This document shows, piece by piece, positions 1 to 9,252 of a stretch of 46,643 bases of DNA. This stretch comes from JACQHJ01 sp964624955. GTDB lineage: Bacteria > Patescibacteriota > Microgenomatia > Levybacterales > UBA12049. The notes under the pieces are model-generated. The model was not told the DNA's origin and ran no database searches. It saw only the letters and a program-made list of their open reading frames with translations. How positions within the stretch are numbered: the first letter of the stretch is position 1; the number at the start of each line of letters is the position of its first letter. Where the stretch lies: NCBI GenBank assembly GCA_964624955.1, contig CAZUZF010000002.1:1-46643 (forward strand). The letters are read 5' to 3'. Both the position numbers and the translations under genes were made by a program.

Positions 1-934
1 TAAACGGAATAAAAATTAAAAACCATATTCCATACCATGGATATATCTCTTCTCTAATAGGAGAAAGAAGAAAAACTAAAAACATGGAGATTGAGGAAAA
101 TAAAAATATTTTGTCCCAGTTTATTTGTTCTTTTTTTATTTGCTTAATAAAAAGGTAGATAAAAACTGGTATTAGAAAAATGGTTGCAAATTTTATTAAT
201 ATAGATAAAACTAAAAACATTAATCCCAATAATATTTTTTTATTCTTAACTAAATACAAAGAAAGTAAAGCAAAAAACATCATTACAATATCATTATGCG
301 CTGAGACCAATGATTCAAATATAACTAGTGGGTTAAGGGCAAAAATAAGAATTCCTTCTATGTTTTTAGAAAATCTATACATTAAATATAGGGTTAAAAG
401 ATAAAAACACAAAACAAAGAACTTAAGGTTAAATAGTATTATTAAAAACTGTCCAAATCCCAGGACAAAAGGAATTGAAGTTAACAATATCCAAAATGGA
501 CCATATAATGCAGTCTTGTTTGCAGCATGGGTAAAAAGTAAAAGCGGATCATTTGCAAACTGAATGGGCATAATTATATATGGATTTTCCAAATAAGAAA
601 AACTTACTTTTGCAGTAGCTATATAATTGAAAATGTCATAAGAAACGTTTGCGGGATATGACAAAAACAAACCAATAATAGTTATTAGAGTTAAAACAAC
701 TAGATCTTTTTTATTAAGCTTATTTTTGTTAAAAAGCCTAATAAACAAAAAGTAAAAACTAAAAAAAGAGATAATAAATAAGACATATATAAAAGTGGTG
801 ATACCTCTATAATTAAATGCAAAACCGCTGTAAACATTTTTTAAATAAATAAGGTTTGGGTCAACAAAAAGGAAGGAAAAAATAGTAAATAACAAAAGAT
901 TTGTTAAATAACCTAACTTTAATAAGTTCTTCAT
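1..934 (-). CDS. GT-C membrane glycosyltransferase, MptB/GT87-like (C-terminus beyond window)
   Basis: An open frame runs without a stop from an ATG at 934 to the window edge, giving about 311 residues of the N-terminal part. It is a polytopic membrane protein. Landmarks are SYDIFNYI (about residues 98-105), ALYGPFW (142-148), SAHND (211-215) and IYPWYGIW (297-304). The same landmarks occur in the same order in the complete gene at 38389-39564 (SYDLFNYIF, YPYGPSW, SAHND, FQPWYLIF), so the two are paralogues. The SAHND-type loop is typical of MptB/GT87-like polyprenol-phosphate-sugar-dependent transferases. Inferred role: transfer of a sugar from a polyprenyl-phosphate donor outside the membrane. 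The start overlaps the stop of the upstream gene (ATGA), so it belongs to the same operon. Sugar and acceptor are unknown. Confidence 0.8.
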   Translation of the reverse strand, partial: MKNLLKLGYLTNLLLFTIFSFLFVDPNLIYLKNVYSGFAFNYRGITTFIYVLFIISFFSFYFLFIRLFNKNKLNKKDLVVLTLITIIGLFLSYPANVSYDIFNYIATAKVSFSYLENPYIIMPIQFANDPLLLFTHAANKTALYGPFWILLTSIPFVLGFGQFLIILFNLKFFVLCFYLLTLYLMYRFSKNIEGILIFALNPLVIFESLVSAHNDIVMMFFALLSLYLVKNKKILLGLMFLVLSILIKFATIFLIPVFIYLFIKQIKKEQINWDKIFLFSSISMFLVFLLSPIREEIYPWYGIWFLIFIPF

Positions 935-1458
935 AAATACTTCTGCCTAAGTTTAATTGAATCTTCGATTATTTCTTTAAGATTAAGTCTTGTTGCTTTA
1001 TCTTTTTCTGGCGTCCACACAAAAGAGTTGGGTAGACGTTTTTGCAAATCCGACAAAACCTCTACGTGTTTTAGAGAAGCTTGGGAAAGAATATTAATAT
1101 TTTGGGATATTTCCTTTCCTTGGTTTTGAGCATTTAACAAATACTGTTTTGTGTTTAAAAAAAACTTATTTGATTTCTCAAGGGCTTGATATCCCAAAAG
1201 GTATTGATTATATTCGAATAAGGTTTTTGCCTCAACTAAATACTTATCTGATTGCTTTAGATTATAAAAAAACTGCCCGAAGTTTCCAAAATACCAGTAC
1301 TTCATCACTTTTTCTTTAACTAAATTTAACTTATAAAATATACTTCCCGGCATAGCTGAAGGGTATGGAAGAACATACTCTGATCTTGCGTATGATAGAG
1401 GAGTTAAAACACAAAAAAGAGAAATAATAATAACTATAAATATAATTTTGACAAACAT
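931..1458 (-). CDS. Exported DUF5667-like protein
   Basis: A 175-residue protein with a hydrophobic N-terminal segment (about residues 3-22) that looks like a signal peptide or anchor, ending near SYARS. It continues with LPYPSAMPGSIFYKL (about 30-44), which resembles the 'LP-x-PxSPlYplK' opening of DUF5667 proteins. The remainder is predicted to be helical and charged. The function of DUF5667 is not known; members are common in CPR and actinobacterial cell envelopes. It sits between galE (gap of 1 base) and the partial glycosyltransferase (4-base overlap), so it is co-transcribed with the glycan genes and may be an envelope or extracellular component. The family assignment rests on the short opening motif plus the helical tail and is moderate. 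Confidence 0.65.
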   Translation of the reverse strand: MFVKIIFIVIIISLFCVLTPLSYARSEYVLPYPSAMPGSIFYKLNLVKEKVMKYWYFGNFGQFFYNLKQSDKYLVEAKTLFEYNQYLLGYQALEKSNKFFLNTKQYLLNAQNQGKEISQNINILSQASLKHVEVLSDLQKRLPNSFVWTPEKDKATRLNLKEIIEDSIKLRQKYL

Positions 1459-1459
1459 T

Positions 1460-2434
1460 TTATTCTCTCTGGTGCCATTGCCATGCTGTTTTTATAATAG
1501 TTTCTAAATCAGAATATTTTGGTAAAAATCCTATTTCATTTTTAATCTTTGTGGGATCAGCGACCAGTTCATCTGCGTCTCCTGCTCTTCTTTCTCTTTC
1601 TATAATATTTAGTTTTTTGCCGCTTATCTTCTCAATCTCTTCTAAAATTTCCCTGTTTGAAAATCCTTTTCCTGTTCCAACGTTATAGTAAAAACTACCG
1701 TTACTTTCTGTTATTTTTTTAAGCGCAAGTAAATGGGCCTCAACTAGATCAAGTACATGTATATAGTCTCTTATGCAGGTTCCATCAGGCGTATCATAAT
1801 CTGTACCAAAAAGACTGAAATGCCTTCCCTCAATACCTGCCCTAATTGCAAGGGGAATTATATGAGTTTCAGGATTATGAGTTTCACCCAAAAGCCCGTC
1901 TAAGGCTGCCCCACAGGCGTTAAAATACCTTAAGACACTAAAATTAATCTGCGGATGGTCTTTTATTAAATTATCCAGAAGTCTTTCTACTTCGAGTTTG
2001 TTTTTACCATATTCGCTTGTAGGGTTTTTGGGATGATCCTCGGGTATTGGGACTTTTACAGGGTTTCCGTAAACCGCAGCAGATGAAGAAAAAATCAATT
2101 TATTAACACTTCCAACGTCAATTGCTATATCAAACAAATTTTTGGAACCTATAACATTGTTTTGATAATAAATTTTGGGATTTTTGGTTGATTCTTCAAC
2201 AGAAATGTAACCTGCAAAATGCATTACAGCATCAAATTTGTTTTGGGTAAAAAGTTTTTGCAGCGAGCCTCTATCTTTTATATCACCCAAAATCAATTTT
2301 GCCCTTTGATCAACAGCTTCTTTTCTTCCCCTTTCAAGACTATCAAAAACAACTACCTCATCTCCCCTATCCAAAAGAGCCTTTGTCATAAAGCTTCCTA
2401 TATATCCTGCTCCACCTGTTACCAATATCTTCAT
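1460..2434 (-). CDS. galE: UDP-glucose/UDP-galactose 4-epimerase
   Basis: A 324-residue extended short-chain dehydrogenase/reductase of normal GalE length. It has the NAD-binding TGGAGYIGS motif (residues 6-14), an acidic residue after the second strand (D31), the SSSAAVYG segment (116-123) with the catalytic serine, the active-site YGKNK (Y142, K146), and the GalE-type ETHIIP (189-194) and RDYIHVLDL (222-230) segments. The family interconverts UDP-glucose and UDP-galactose in the cytoplasm; some members also act on the N-acetylated sugars. Its position inside the glycosyltransferase operon, overlapping the upstream gene by ATGA, suggests it supplies UDP-Gal or UDP-GalNAc for the surface glycan. 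Which substrate is preferred cannot be told from this reading. Confidence 0.93.
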   Translation of the reverse strand: MKILVTGGAGYIGSFMTKALLDRGDEVVVFDSLERGRKEAVDQRAKLILGDIKDRGSLQKLFTQNKFDAVMHFAGYISVEESTKNPKIYYQNNVIGSKNLFDIAIDVGSVNKLIFSSSAAVYGNPVKVPIPEDHPKNPTSEYGKNKLEVERLLDNLIKDHPQINFSVLRYFNACGAALDGLLGETHNPETHIIPLAIRAGIEGRHFSLFGTDYDTPDGTCIRDYIHVLDLVEAHLLALKKITESNGSFYYNVGTGKGFSNREILEEIEKISGKKLNIIERERRAGDADELVADPTKIKNEIGFLPKYSDLETIIKTAWQWHQRE

Positions 2435-4710
2435 ATTTTTATTTTATCCTTTATATAATCTATTAAAGAAAAGCTGGATTTTAGCTGGTTTTTGCGAAGA
2501 TAGCCTATCAAATCATCATAGACTGAAGACTGGTTTACATTAATCCAAATCTTTTTTTCAAAATCTTGCCTTTTGACTTTAGAAAGATCAACTATGTAAA
2601 ACCCTTCGTTTATTACAGGAAGTCCCTTGGGACAGCCTTTGCCATAACAGGAAATACCAATTTTTTTGCCATTTAAATCTGTTTTTCCTTCAAAGCTCAT
2701 TCGAAGAGACAAAGGCATACTTGATGTATACATCTTATACTTAAAATCGTAGATGGAAAATTTTGTATTTGGGAATTTATCGCTTAAGTCTCTTGAAATC
2801 AATTTAGTTTCATTTCCAATAGATTTAAAAGTAAAAACAATGGGAAAGTAAGCTACATTAAAAACCACTACTAGTATAAAAACTAATATACCCAAGTACT
2901 TTACCCATTTATTTTTAAAATCTAAAAGTTCATTTATTAAATGAGTCGCAAAAATAAGAATAAATGGCAAGAAGTATAAAAGATAACCCTCTGATCTTTC
3001 TCCTTTATAAAATCTATTTACAAACAATAAAATCATAAATATTATGCCCAAAGCTATAAAAACCTTGGAAATGTTTCTTTTTAAAACCGAATAAATAAAC
3101 ATTAAAAAGCTTGAAATAAATAACAAAAATCCAACTACAGGAAAATTTCCCACAACAAATCCCCAGTAACTTGGGACATAATTAAAAACAAATAATCTCC
3201 AGGAATTGGGAACATAGATCCTATACTGACCAATTAAGAGATAATCAAGTATATTTCTTGTATTGGAAAAGTCTTGAAAATAATCCCAGTATAAAAGAGG
3301 CAGGGATGTCAGTAAAAGTCCCAAAAATACAAGAATAAAAGAAATTAATCGCTTTTTAAAAGAAAGAGGCGTTATGATAAAAGCTACAGGTAAAAATATT
3401 AAAAGATTTACAGCTTGATAATGGAAAGATATCCCAAGTCCAATAAAAATACCCATTAAAAATGCAAAAAGTAATTTTTTTCTCTGCCATAGTATTACAA
3501 AGAAGATTAGAGCAAGTGTTGCAAACATTGGTATGAAAGTGTGCGGACCTAGGGAAAGTGTTCTTGCTAAAAGCTGAGGAGAAACACAGGCAAGAATACC
3601 TAGTATAATTGAAAACTTTTCTCCTTTAAGTATCTTTCCCAAATACATCAAAAATCCAACCGTTGCAATACTTACTACTTCTAAAAATATCCAAGGGGCA
3701 TTTATCATAAAAGGCAAAACTAAATAAGCTGCCATTATAAACCAATAATAAATACCTCCAAAAACAAATGGGCCAGCACTGCTAAAAGGACCCATTAAGG
3801 GTAGCTCGTGGCGTTTTAAAGCTTCTAATGCGATCATTGCATCTCTTCCATCATCTCCGCCAAGCCCCCAACGGTCAGGAAAATTATAAAAACGGATAAG
3901 AGATGCAATTAAAAGTATAACTATAAACAAAAATTTATACGCTCCCAAATACTTTATATATGAAATCGGAAACCTTAGCGCTGAAAACAAAGAAAAGGTA
4001 AAACCTTGCCAAGAATCCATAAAGCCCTTATGTCTAAAAAATGTAGTTATAAGCCAATGCGTTGGTAATACAAAAAGATTCATAACGGCAAAAAACAATT
4101 TTTGAAAAATATTTTTCCCTTTAAGCTGGTCATTTATCTGGGTTGCAAAAATATTGTTATAAAAATCCCATTTCTTAACATAATGTTTAAAACTTGCGTA
4201 GGGATAATGAAGAAGTGCAGATTTTAAGTAACCTACTTTTCCGCTAACTTCTGCCTGTTCATGAACGTGGACCATGGGTAGCCTTCCCTTTCCCCTTCTA
4301 TATAACCTTAGAGTGTAATCGGGATATTGTCCGCCCTTCATCAGAAACCTTCCCAAAAACCAATTTTTCCTTGGCATCCAGTATCCGTTAAATTCTCCAT
4401 TATCGTTTTCCAAAATATTCTTAATTTCCTCTCTCATTTCCCTGCTTACATGTTCATCCGCATCCATTTGTAGAATCCAATCGCATTTGGCCATTTCTAT
4501 AGCCATTTGCTTATTTATATGGAAATTGGGTTTATTGGTGGTAATTTTTACTCTTGCTTTGTATTTTTTAGCAATTTCTACTGTTTTATCTTTAGAAGTA
4601 CCATCAACAATTATTATTTCATCTGCAATATCTTTAAAGCTTTCAAGACAGGCTGGAAGGTTTCTTTCCTCATTAAATGTGGCCAAAACAACGGATAAAG
4701 TTTTTCTCAT
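2431..4710 (-). CDS. GT2-GT-C fusion glycosyltransferase
   Basis: A 759-residue protein that joins two enzymes. Residues about 1-235 are a WaaE/KdtX-like GT2 domain with the nucleotide-sugar loop IIIVDGTSKDKT (32-43), the metal-binding MDADE (82-86) and a VHVHE segment (147-151), closely resembling the stand-alone proteins at 25770-26516 and 27427-28347. From about residue 258 onward it is a polytopic GT-C domain of the ArnT/PMT_2 type, with acidic residues in the first outside loop (GGDDGRD, 284-290), followed by many membrane helices and a soluble C-terminal tail. Inferred: one polypeptide acts at both membrane faces, for example a cytoplasmic transfer and an external transfer from a polyprenyl-phosphate sugar. 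No frameshift marks the join. The start ATG lies 6 bases after a TATAAT at 4717-4722. Confidence 0.85.
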   Translation of the reverse strand: MRKTLSVVLATFNEERNLPACLESFKDIADEIIIVDGTSKDKTVEIAKKYKARVKITTNKPNFHINKQMAIEMAKCDWILQMDADEHVSREMREEIKNILENDNGEFNGYWMPRKNWFLGRFLMKGGQYPDYTLRLYRRGKGRLPMVHVHEQAEVSGKVGYLKSALLHYPYASFKHYVKKWDFYNNIFATQINDQLKGKNIFQKLFFAVMNLFVLPTHWLITTFFRHKGFMDSWQGFTFSLFSALRFPISYIKYLGAYKFLFIVILLIASLIRFYNFPDRWGLGGDDGRDAMIALEALKRHELPLMGPFSSAGPFVFGGIYYWFIMAAYLVLPFMINAPWIFLEVVSIATVGFLMYLGKILKGEKFSIILGILACVSPQLLARTLSLGPHTFIPMFATLALIFFVILWQRKKLLFAFLMGIFIGLGISFHYQAVNLLIFLPVAFIITPLSFKKRLISFILVFLGLLLTSLPLLYWDYFQDFSNTRNILDYLLIGQYRIYVPNSWRLFVFNYVPSYWGFVVGNFPVVGFLLFISSFLMFIYSVLKRNISKVFIALGIIFMILLFVNRFYKGERSEGYLLYFLPFILIFATHLINELLDFKNKWVKYLGILVFILVVVFNVAYFPIVFTFKSIGNETKLISRDLSDKFPNTKFSIYDFKYKMYTSSMPLSLRMSFEGKTDLNGKKIGISCYGKGCPKGLPVINEGFYIVDLSKVKRQDFEKKIWINVNQSSVYDDLIGYLRKNQLKSSFSLIDYIKDKIKI

Positions 4711-4716
4711 AACATT

Positions 4717-4722
4717 ATTATA
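4717..4722 (-). promoter_or_regulatory. Possible -10 box of an internal promoter before the fusion gene
   Basis: A perfect TATAAT on the minus strand ends exactly 6 bases before the ATG at 4710, the same geometry as the stronger promoters at 37650-37678 and 40326-40354. It overlaps the stop codon of the upstream gene. The -35 region is poor (no better than 3 of 6 matches at 17-18 base spacing), so in such AT-rich DNA chance is a real alternative. Confidence 0.35.
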
Positions 4723-6376
4723 ACTGATGGGCTTTTCTTTTCGCTAAGCCTATTAATAAAAGTCCTAAAATACCAACTACGCTTGTAAACGAAATCAAAT
4801 CAGACATTGTTCTCAGTTTTGTATTCTCATAAATTGCTTCAATTGTATGAGGTCTTCCTGTTACTATAAAGGTCATAAGGCCTCTGTAGTTTGGATCTTG
4901 AAACTGCATAATCTGTTTTTTACCATCTACATATATTATCCAGTTGGGAAAATATAAAATATTTACTAAAATCCTGGCACTTTGGTCTGATTTGAATTCA
5001 TATTTTCTATACGTTGTTTTATGAATAATTTCCTTAACGCTTCCTTTTCCTTCAATAACCTCAATTGGCGATTTAGGAAAATGCTCCATAAACCTTACAG
5101 ACCAGATAGGAGAACTTTCACCGGTGTCTGTGGTGCTTTTATACAAACCGTTCTCAAACTTATCCAGCGTATAAAAATATCCCTGGGGAATTGTATAACG
5201 AATGTTAAGTACCACTACCAGTATTATCAAAACTAAAATTACAAATGTCTTGTGTTTTTGTTTTATTTGTTCAGAGATCAAAGCTCCCAAGACAGATGTT
5301 GTAAATACGATTAAACCTAAAAATCTCCAGGGAAACTGGAAATTTTGCAGTAGAATTACCCTTGACCAGATAAAGTCAGAAACCGAAGACATTATAAAAA
5401 TAGAAAGAAGCGTAAACACTAAAAGACCTAGGACTAAATATAAGCTTTTATCTTTTTTTAAATATAATTTAAAAGCAATGAAGGGTGAGGCTATTAATGC
5501 AATAAGATGTACTATTCCAATTTGTATGCTAAATACTCCGCTTCCTCCAAAACTCCATGGTCCGTAAATTAAATTACCTAAATTTATAAAATTGGTTTTA
5601 TATACGCCTTGGGTCACTATATTTCTTAAAGTGTATTTTCCCTCAATCAAAGCTGGAAGCCAGAAAAACATTGAAAACGTAAAACCCAAACCAAACTGAA
5701 CTAAAAATTTAATAAGAAAACTTTTATCAAACTTTAATTTCCACCATAAAAACAATCCATATAAAAAAATTAAGGGAATTGTAATTAAGGAAATTGCATT
5801 ATGCGAAAGTATTAAAAAAGCAATTGAGAAAGACCCCAAAGACAAACTCAGATAGTCTTTTTTAACGCTTAACTTGTGTATAAAGTACAACGAGAGTGGA
5901 ATAAACGCAAAAGCGAGGTTTTCTCCTATATCCCCTCTTACAAATAAATCAATAAATCTATAGGGCGCATAAGCATATAAAACAGCTCCTAAAAGCGAAG
6001 AGCTTCTGGCCATAAACTGCTTTAGCCAAAGATACATAAAACAAAAAGACAAAATTTCACCCAATATATAAACTATTTTTGCTGAGTCCATAAATGAAAA
6101 GCCAAAAAGAACGAATAATGACGCTATATATGAAGGCAGGGGATATAAAAATTGCAAAATTGGATGGCCGTATCCCCAATTTAAAATTGATGCCCATCTT
6201 GGAATAAGTATCCCTTCGGAAAGATTTTGATAAAAAGCCATTATCCTTGCCACATGATCAACTCCATCATGGGTTTGAGGAAGTCCGGGGGCAAACAAAG
6301 ACCAAACAGGAATAAAAGCCAAAATTATAAAAAATAATATAAAAATAAGATTAGATTTCTTTATTTGTTTTAACAT
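4718..6376 (-). CDS. PF10131-type (PTPS-related) polytopic membrane protein, probable GT-C glycosyltransferase
   Basis: A 552-residue membrane protein with about ten hydrophobic segments. It has HDGVDHVAR in the first outside loop (residues 36-44), RGDIGE (147-152), and a C-terminal outside beta-rich module opening YFPNWIIYVDG (475-485), followed by a final membrane helix. The same landmarks recur at 16520-18169, 30493-32181 and 32178-33764. The family is catalogued as '6-pyruvoyl-tetrahydropterin synthase-related' despite being membrane proteins; no pterin enzyme activity is implied. The acidic first loop suggests a GT-C glycosyltransferase fold with a catalytic aspartate, which is inference. 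A 55-base gap separates it from the upstream gene; no convincing promoter or terminator was seen there. Confidence 0.8.
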   Translation of the reverse strand: MLKQIKKSNLIFILFFIILAFIPVWSLFAPGLPQTHDGVDHVARIMAFYQNLSEGILIPRWASILNWGYGHPILQFLYPLPSYIASLFVLFGFSFMDSAKIVYILGEILSFCFMYLWLKQFMARSSSLLGAVLYAYAPYRFIDLFVRGDIGENLAFAFIPLSLYFIHKLSVKKDYLSLSLGSFSIAFLILSHNAISLITIPLIFLYGLFLWWKLKFDKSFLIKFLVQFGLGFTFSMFFWLPALIEGKYTLRNIVTQGVYKTNFINLGNLIYGPWSFGGSGVFSIQIGIVHLIALIASPFIAFKLYLKKDKSLYLVLGLLVFTLLSIFIMSSVSDFIWSRVILLQNFQFPWRFLGLIVFTTSVLGALISEQIKQKHKTFVILVLIILVVVLNIRYTIPQGYFYTLDKFENGLYKSTTDTGESSPIWSVRFMEHFPKSPIEVIEGKGSVKEIIHKTTYRKYEFKSDQSARILVNILYFPNWIIYVDGKKQIMQFQDPNYRGLMTFIVTGRPHTIEAIYENTKLRTMSDLISFTSVVGILGLLLIGLAKRKAHQL

Positions 6377-6431
6377 TTCAACTTAATTTTGCTTAAGTCC
6401 AATTCTTCCAAAGCAAGTATTGTTTTAAAAA

Positions 6432-7736
6432 TCACTTTTTATTAGCTTTTCCATATACGTCAACTCCTTTTTGCTTCATAAGATAATAATAAATATATGA
6501 CTCTGAAACTCCTACCTGAAACTCTATACGCCTTCCTTCATCCACTGCTTTTTGAGCATTTTGAGTTTTTATAACTAAATTTCCCTCATCTTTATAGGGA
6601 AGATATGCTGATATACCAAAAAAACAATAGACTAATAAAAACACCAAAACAACTATTTTGGATAAAATGTGTCTTTTGTTCCACAATAGATTGATAAAAA
6701 AGGAAATTATTAAAACAGCAATAAACTTGTTTGTTATAAAATAATAATCACTTATCTCACCACTATAAACTGTGAATACAAGCCAAGGAACCATAAACCA
6801 TAAGACAACTAAGTAAGAAAATATTCTTTTTTCTCTTGTAAATGATTTAAATAAATAGGCAAATATAAAAAGAGGGAGTAAAAAAATCTTAAAAGGTTTT
6901 AATATGTCCAACACCAAAAATTGATCAAATTGAATAAAGGCATCGCCTATAATCTGGAGCATTCTTGTTAAATGAAAACCATGGAAATAGGTGGAAAAAT
7001 ATGACGCTGTATTTGAGCCATAGCTCGCATTGGTTAAAGAGAAAAGTAAATTTGGAATAATCCAAATAATAAATACGCCAAATGACAAAAGAATATATTT
7101 TAAGGTTTTTCTAGTCTTTGGCAAAAAGGGGAGAGCTAAAAATACAATTATTGGAAAAAAAATGGCAGTAAAATGCAGATTAAAAGCGATTCCAATTGTA
7201 AAAAAAAGTAAAATTAATTTTTTGACTTCTCCCAAGGACACTTTATATAAAAGATAGAAAATAATCAGCGAGACTGCTGGAAGAAGTTGAACAGGCCATT
7301 GGATTCCTTCAAAAATCAGTGTTTTGTAATTAAACGCATATATCAAAACTGCAATGACAGCTACCTGATAATTAAAAAGTTTTTTGGCAATTAAAAACAA
7401 TACCCAGAAATTAAATAAGGCAGTTAAAAGAGCAATCACTTGGCTAGCTTGCGGATGAAGGTTAAAAACCCAGTAAAAAAATGAAACAAGATAATAATAT
7501 GCTGGACCTATGTAGACCCCGCTATTTGCTTTCGCAACCATTCCAACCAGAGGAAATTGGTTATTAACTAAAATATTTTTTGCTGCCCACGCATTGTCTA
7601 CCTGGTCATAACCAAAAGGATATTTTATATCCATCTGATAAATTCTTAAAAAGAAATATGCTAGAAAGATAGCAATTATAAAAACTAGTTTTTTATGCTT
7701 TTTCAAAAGCTTAAAACCATTTTTAATGTGCTTCAT
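6432..7736 (-). CDS. GT-C glycosyltransferase, ArnT/PMT_2-like
   Basis: A 434-residue polytopic membrane protein from the ATG at 7736. The first outside loop has GYDQVDNAW (residues 42-50) with the acidic residues expected of GT-C enzymes, and GVYIGPAYYY (73-82) leads into the next helix. This pair of motifs matches the neighbour at 7741-9252 (YDVGRD, GVFYGPWWYY), so the two are close paralogues. The start is uncertain. An in-frame TTG at 7766 would add ten residues and overlap the upstream gene; an AAAGGAGG lies 2 bases before it, but those bases are also codons of the upstream gene. The ATG, 4 bases after the upstream stop, puts the first helix in a normal position. Sugar and acceptor are unknown. 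Confidence 0.8.
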   Translation of the reverse strand: MKHIKNGFKLLKKHKKLVFIIAIFLAYFFLRIYQMDIKYPFGYDQVDNAWAAKNILVNNQFPLVGMVAKANSGVYIGPAYYYLVSFFYWVFNLHPQASQVIALLTALFNFWVLFLIAKKLFNYQVAVIAVLIYAFNYKTLIFEGIQWPVQLLPAVSLIIFYLLYKVSLGEVKKLILLFFTIGIAFNLHFTAIFFPIIVFLALPFLPKTRKTLKYILLSFGVFIIWIIPNLLFSLTNASYGSNTASYFSTYFHGFHLTRMLQIIGDAFIQFDQFLVLDILKPFKIFLLPLFIFAYLFKSFTREKRIFSYLVVLWFMVPWLVFTVYSGEISDYYFITNKFIAVLIISFFINLLWNKRHILSKIVVLVFLLVYCFFGISAYLPYKDEGNLVIKTQNAQKAVDEGRRIEFQVGVSESYIYYYLMKQKGVDVYGKANKK

Positions 7737-7740
7737 AAAA

Positions 7741-9252
7741 TTAATGAATTCTTGTTTGAACAACAATGCCTCCTTTAAGAGTTTCTAATTTTATTATTTT
7801 TCCATCGTTTTCCCTATCCCTTAACCACCACTTAGGCCTGTCTTCATATCCCGGATCTGGTTCTATAATAAAAAATGCCGTTCTTGCCTCTTCATTTGTA
7901 GAATAATGATAAATCTTGGGTCCATACCACATAAAAAGGTATCTGTATGTATAGTCAAAAACAGGAGGCGTATAGACAACGTATTTAAAATCTTTGCCAT
8001 TTGCCTGCCTATATACATAATCAACAACAGCAAGCTGATTCCTATAAACTGACGCGTTTCCCTCAAACAAGGGGGTGTTAAAACCTTTTATTTGTGACAC
8101 AGGGTCTAAATTAACTATTAATAAAAGGATAATGATAAATGCGGGGATAGTAACGTTTAATCTTTTGTACACCAAGTACAAGCTTAGAGAAAAAAGAAAA
8201 ATATAAACTACAGGCAATCCAACCAGATAATGGGGCCATAAGGCGCGGCTAAAAATAACTGTTCCCGCAAAAAAAACTAACAATATCGTAACTTGTGTAA
8301 CTATAAACTTCTTAATAATGTCCGAAGACTTTCTATAGAAAAAAAGTATCGCTGTCACGATAAAAATAATTAGCGATAAGCCCAAAATTTGATTATTGAA
8401 TGAAAGTGAATTAGTGAAAAGATCAAAAAAACTAAAAACCCTGTTTTCTAATATTTGTAAAAAGGTCAATGGGTCTTCTGTTGAATTTTTGCTAAGTAAA
8501 AATGCTATAAAAGATTTTGTCATTAAAAAACCGTGCTTGAGTTCAAAAAAGATCCTCGGCGTTGCAATTATTAATGCGCCTAATGCGAAAAATATTATTT
8601 GTTTAATTTTTATTTTTTTATTAAGAACAATTATTAGTGAAGCTATTACTGAAAGAGAAAATAACAATCCCCACAATATCTCAAGATCAATATTTATTGC
8701 CAAAAATAAACCGATCAGGAAAAAATATTTATTGCTTGCTTTTTTCTCAAATGTATAAATTTTATATAAGCAAAAAAAGGATAAAAGAACGAATAAGGGT
8801 GCAATATTAGGATTCCAAATTTGAGCTGATAAAGAGATTAAGGCAGGAGACACGCTGGTTAGAATTGCAAAAGAAATTGCTAAAAAATTACCTCCTATTT
8901 TTTTGCCGATTAAGTAAGCTATGAGAATTGAAGCTATGCCAAAAAGTGCCATTGTAAAAGCAATCCCTGCAGGGTCACCTTGAAAAATAACAAAAAAGGG
9001 TGTAAGCATGTAGTACCACCAAGGGCCGTAAAATACACCTTGAATACCTGTTGTAGCGCCAATAAACATAAGATCGTGGTTTACGACAATATTATAAAGG
9101 GCAAGCATGTCTCTTCCCACGTCATAGGTATAGGCAAAAGAATTGGTTAAAACACCCTGTAATCTTAAAAAACTGCCAATCAGTACAAAAACACCCAGAA
9201 TTAAAAATTCTTTGTTTAAAAAATTAGATAATTTTATATCTTTTAATTTCAT
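7741..9252 (-). CDS. GT-C glycosyltransferase, ArnT/PMT_2-like
   Basis: A 503-residue polytopic membrane protein. A short charged N-terminus precedes the first helix (about 16-30), followed by the outside loop with YDVGRDM (43-49) and GVFYGPWWYY (72-81). A dozen or so hydrophobic segments follow, then a soluble C-terminal tail rich in aromatic residues. In this fold the acidic residues of the first loop are the catalytic ones, and the donor is a polyprenyl-phosphate sugar. Overlap with the upstream gene is the usual ATGA. The motif pair places it with the 6432-7736 gene rather than with the WDE-type group upstream (9249-16523). Confidence 0.83.
   Translation of the reverse strand: MKLKDIKLSNFLNKEFLILGVFVLIGSFLRLQGVLTNSFAYTYDVGRDMLALYNIVVNHDLMFIGATTGIQGVFYGPWWYYMLTPFFVIFQGDPAGIAFTMALFGIASILIAYLIGKKIGGNFLAISFAILTSVSPALISLSAQIWNPNIAPLFVLLSFFCLYKIYTFEKKASNKYFFLIGLFLAINIDLEILWGLLFSLSVIASLIIVLNKKIKIKQIIFFALGALIIATPRIFFELKHGFLMTKSFIAFLLSKNSTEDPLTFLQILENRVFSFFDLFTNSLSFNNQILGLSLIIFIVTAILFFYRKSSDIIKKFIVTQVTILLVFFAGTVIFSRALWPHYLVGLPVVYIFLFSLSLYLVYKRLNVTIPAFIIILLLIVNLDPVSQIKGFNTPLFEGNASVYRNQLAVVDYVYRQANGKDFKYVVYTPPVFDYTYRYLFMWYGPKIYHYSTNEEARTAFFIIEPDPGYEDRPKWWLRDRENDGKIIKLETLKGGIVVQTRIH

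Noticed and set aside
7737..7766. TTG start with AAAGGAGG for the GT-C gene at 6432
   Set aside because: The purine-rich stretch is made of codons of the upstream gene and lies only 2 bases from the TTG; the ATG at 7736 fits the gene spacing seen throughout. The alternative is not fully excluded.
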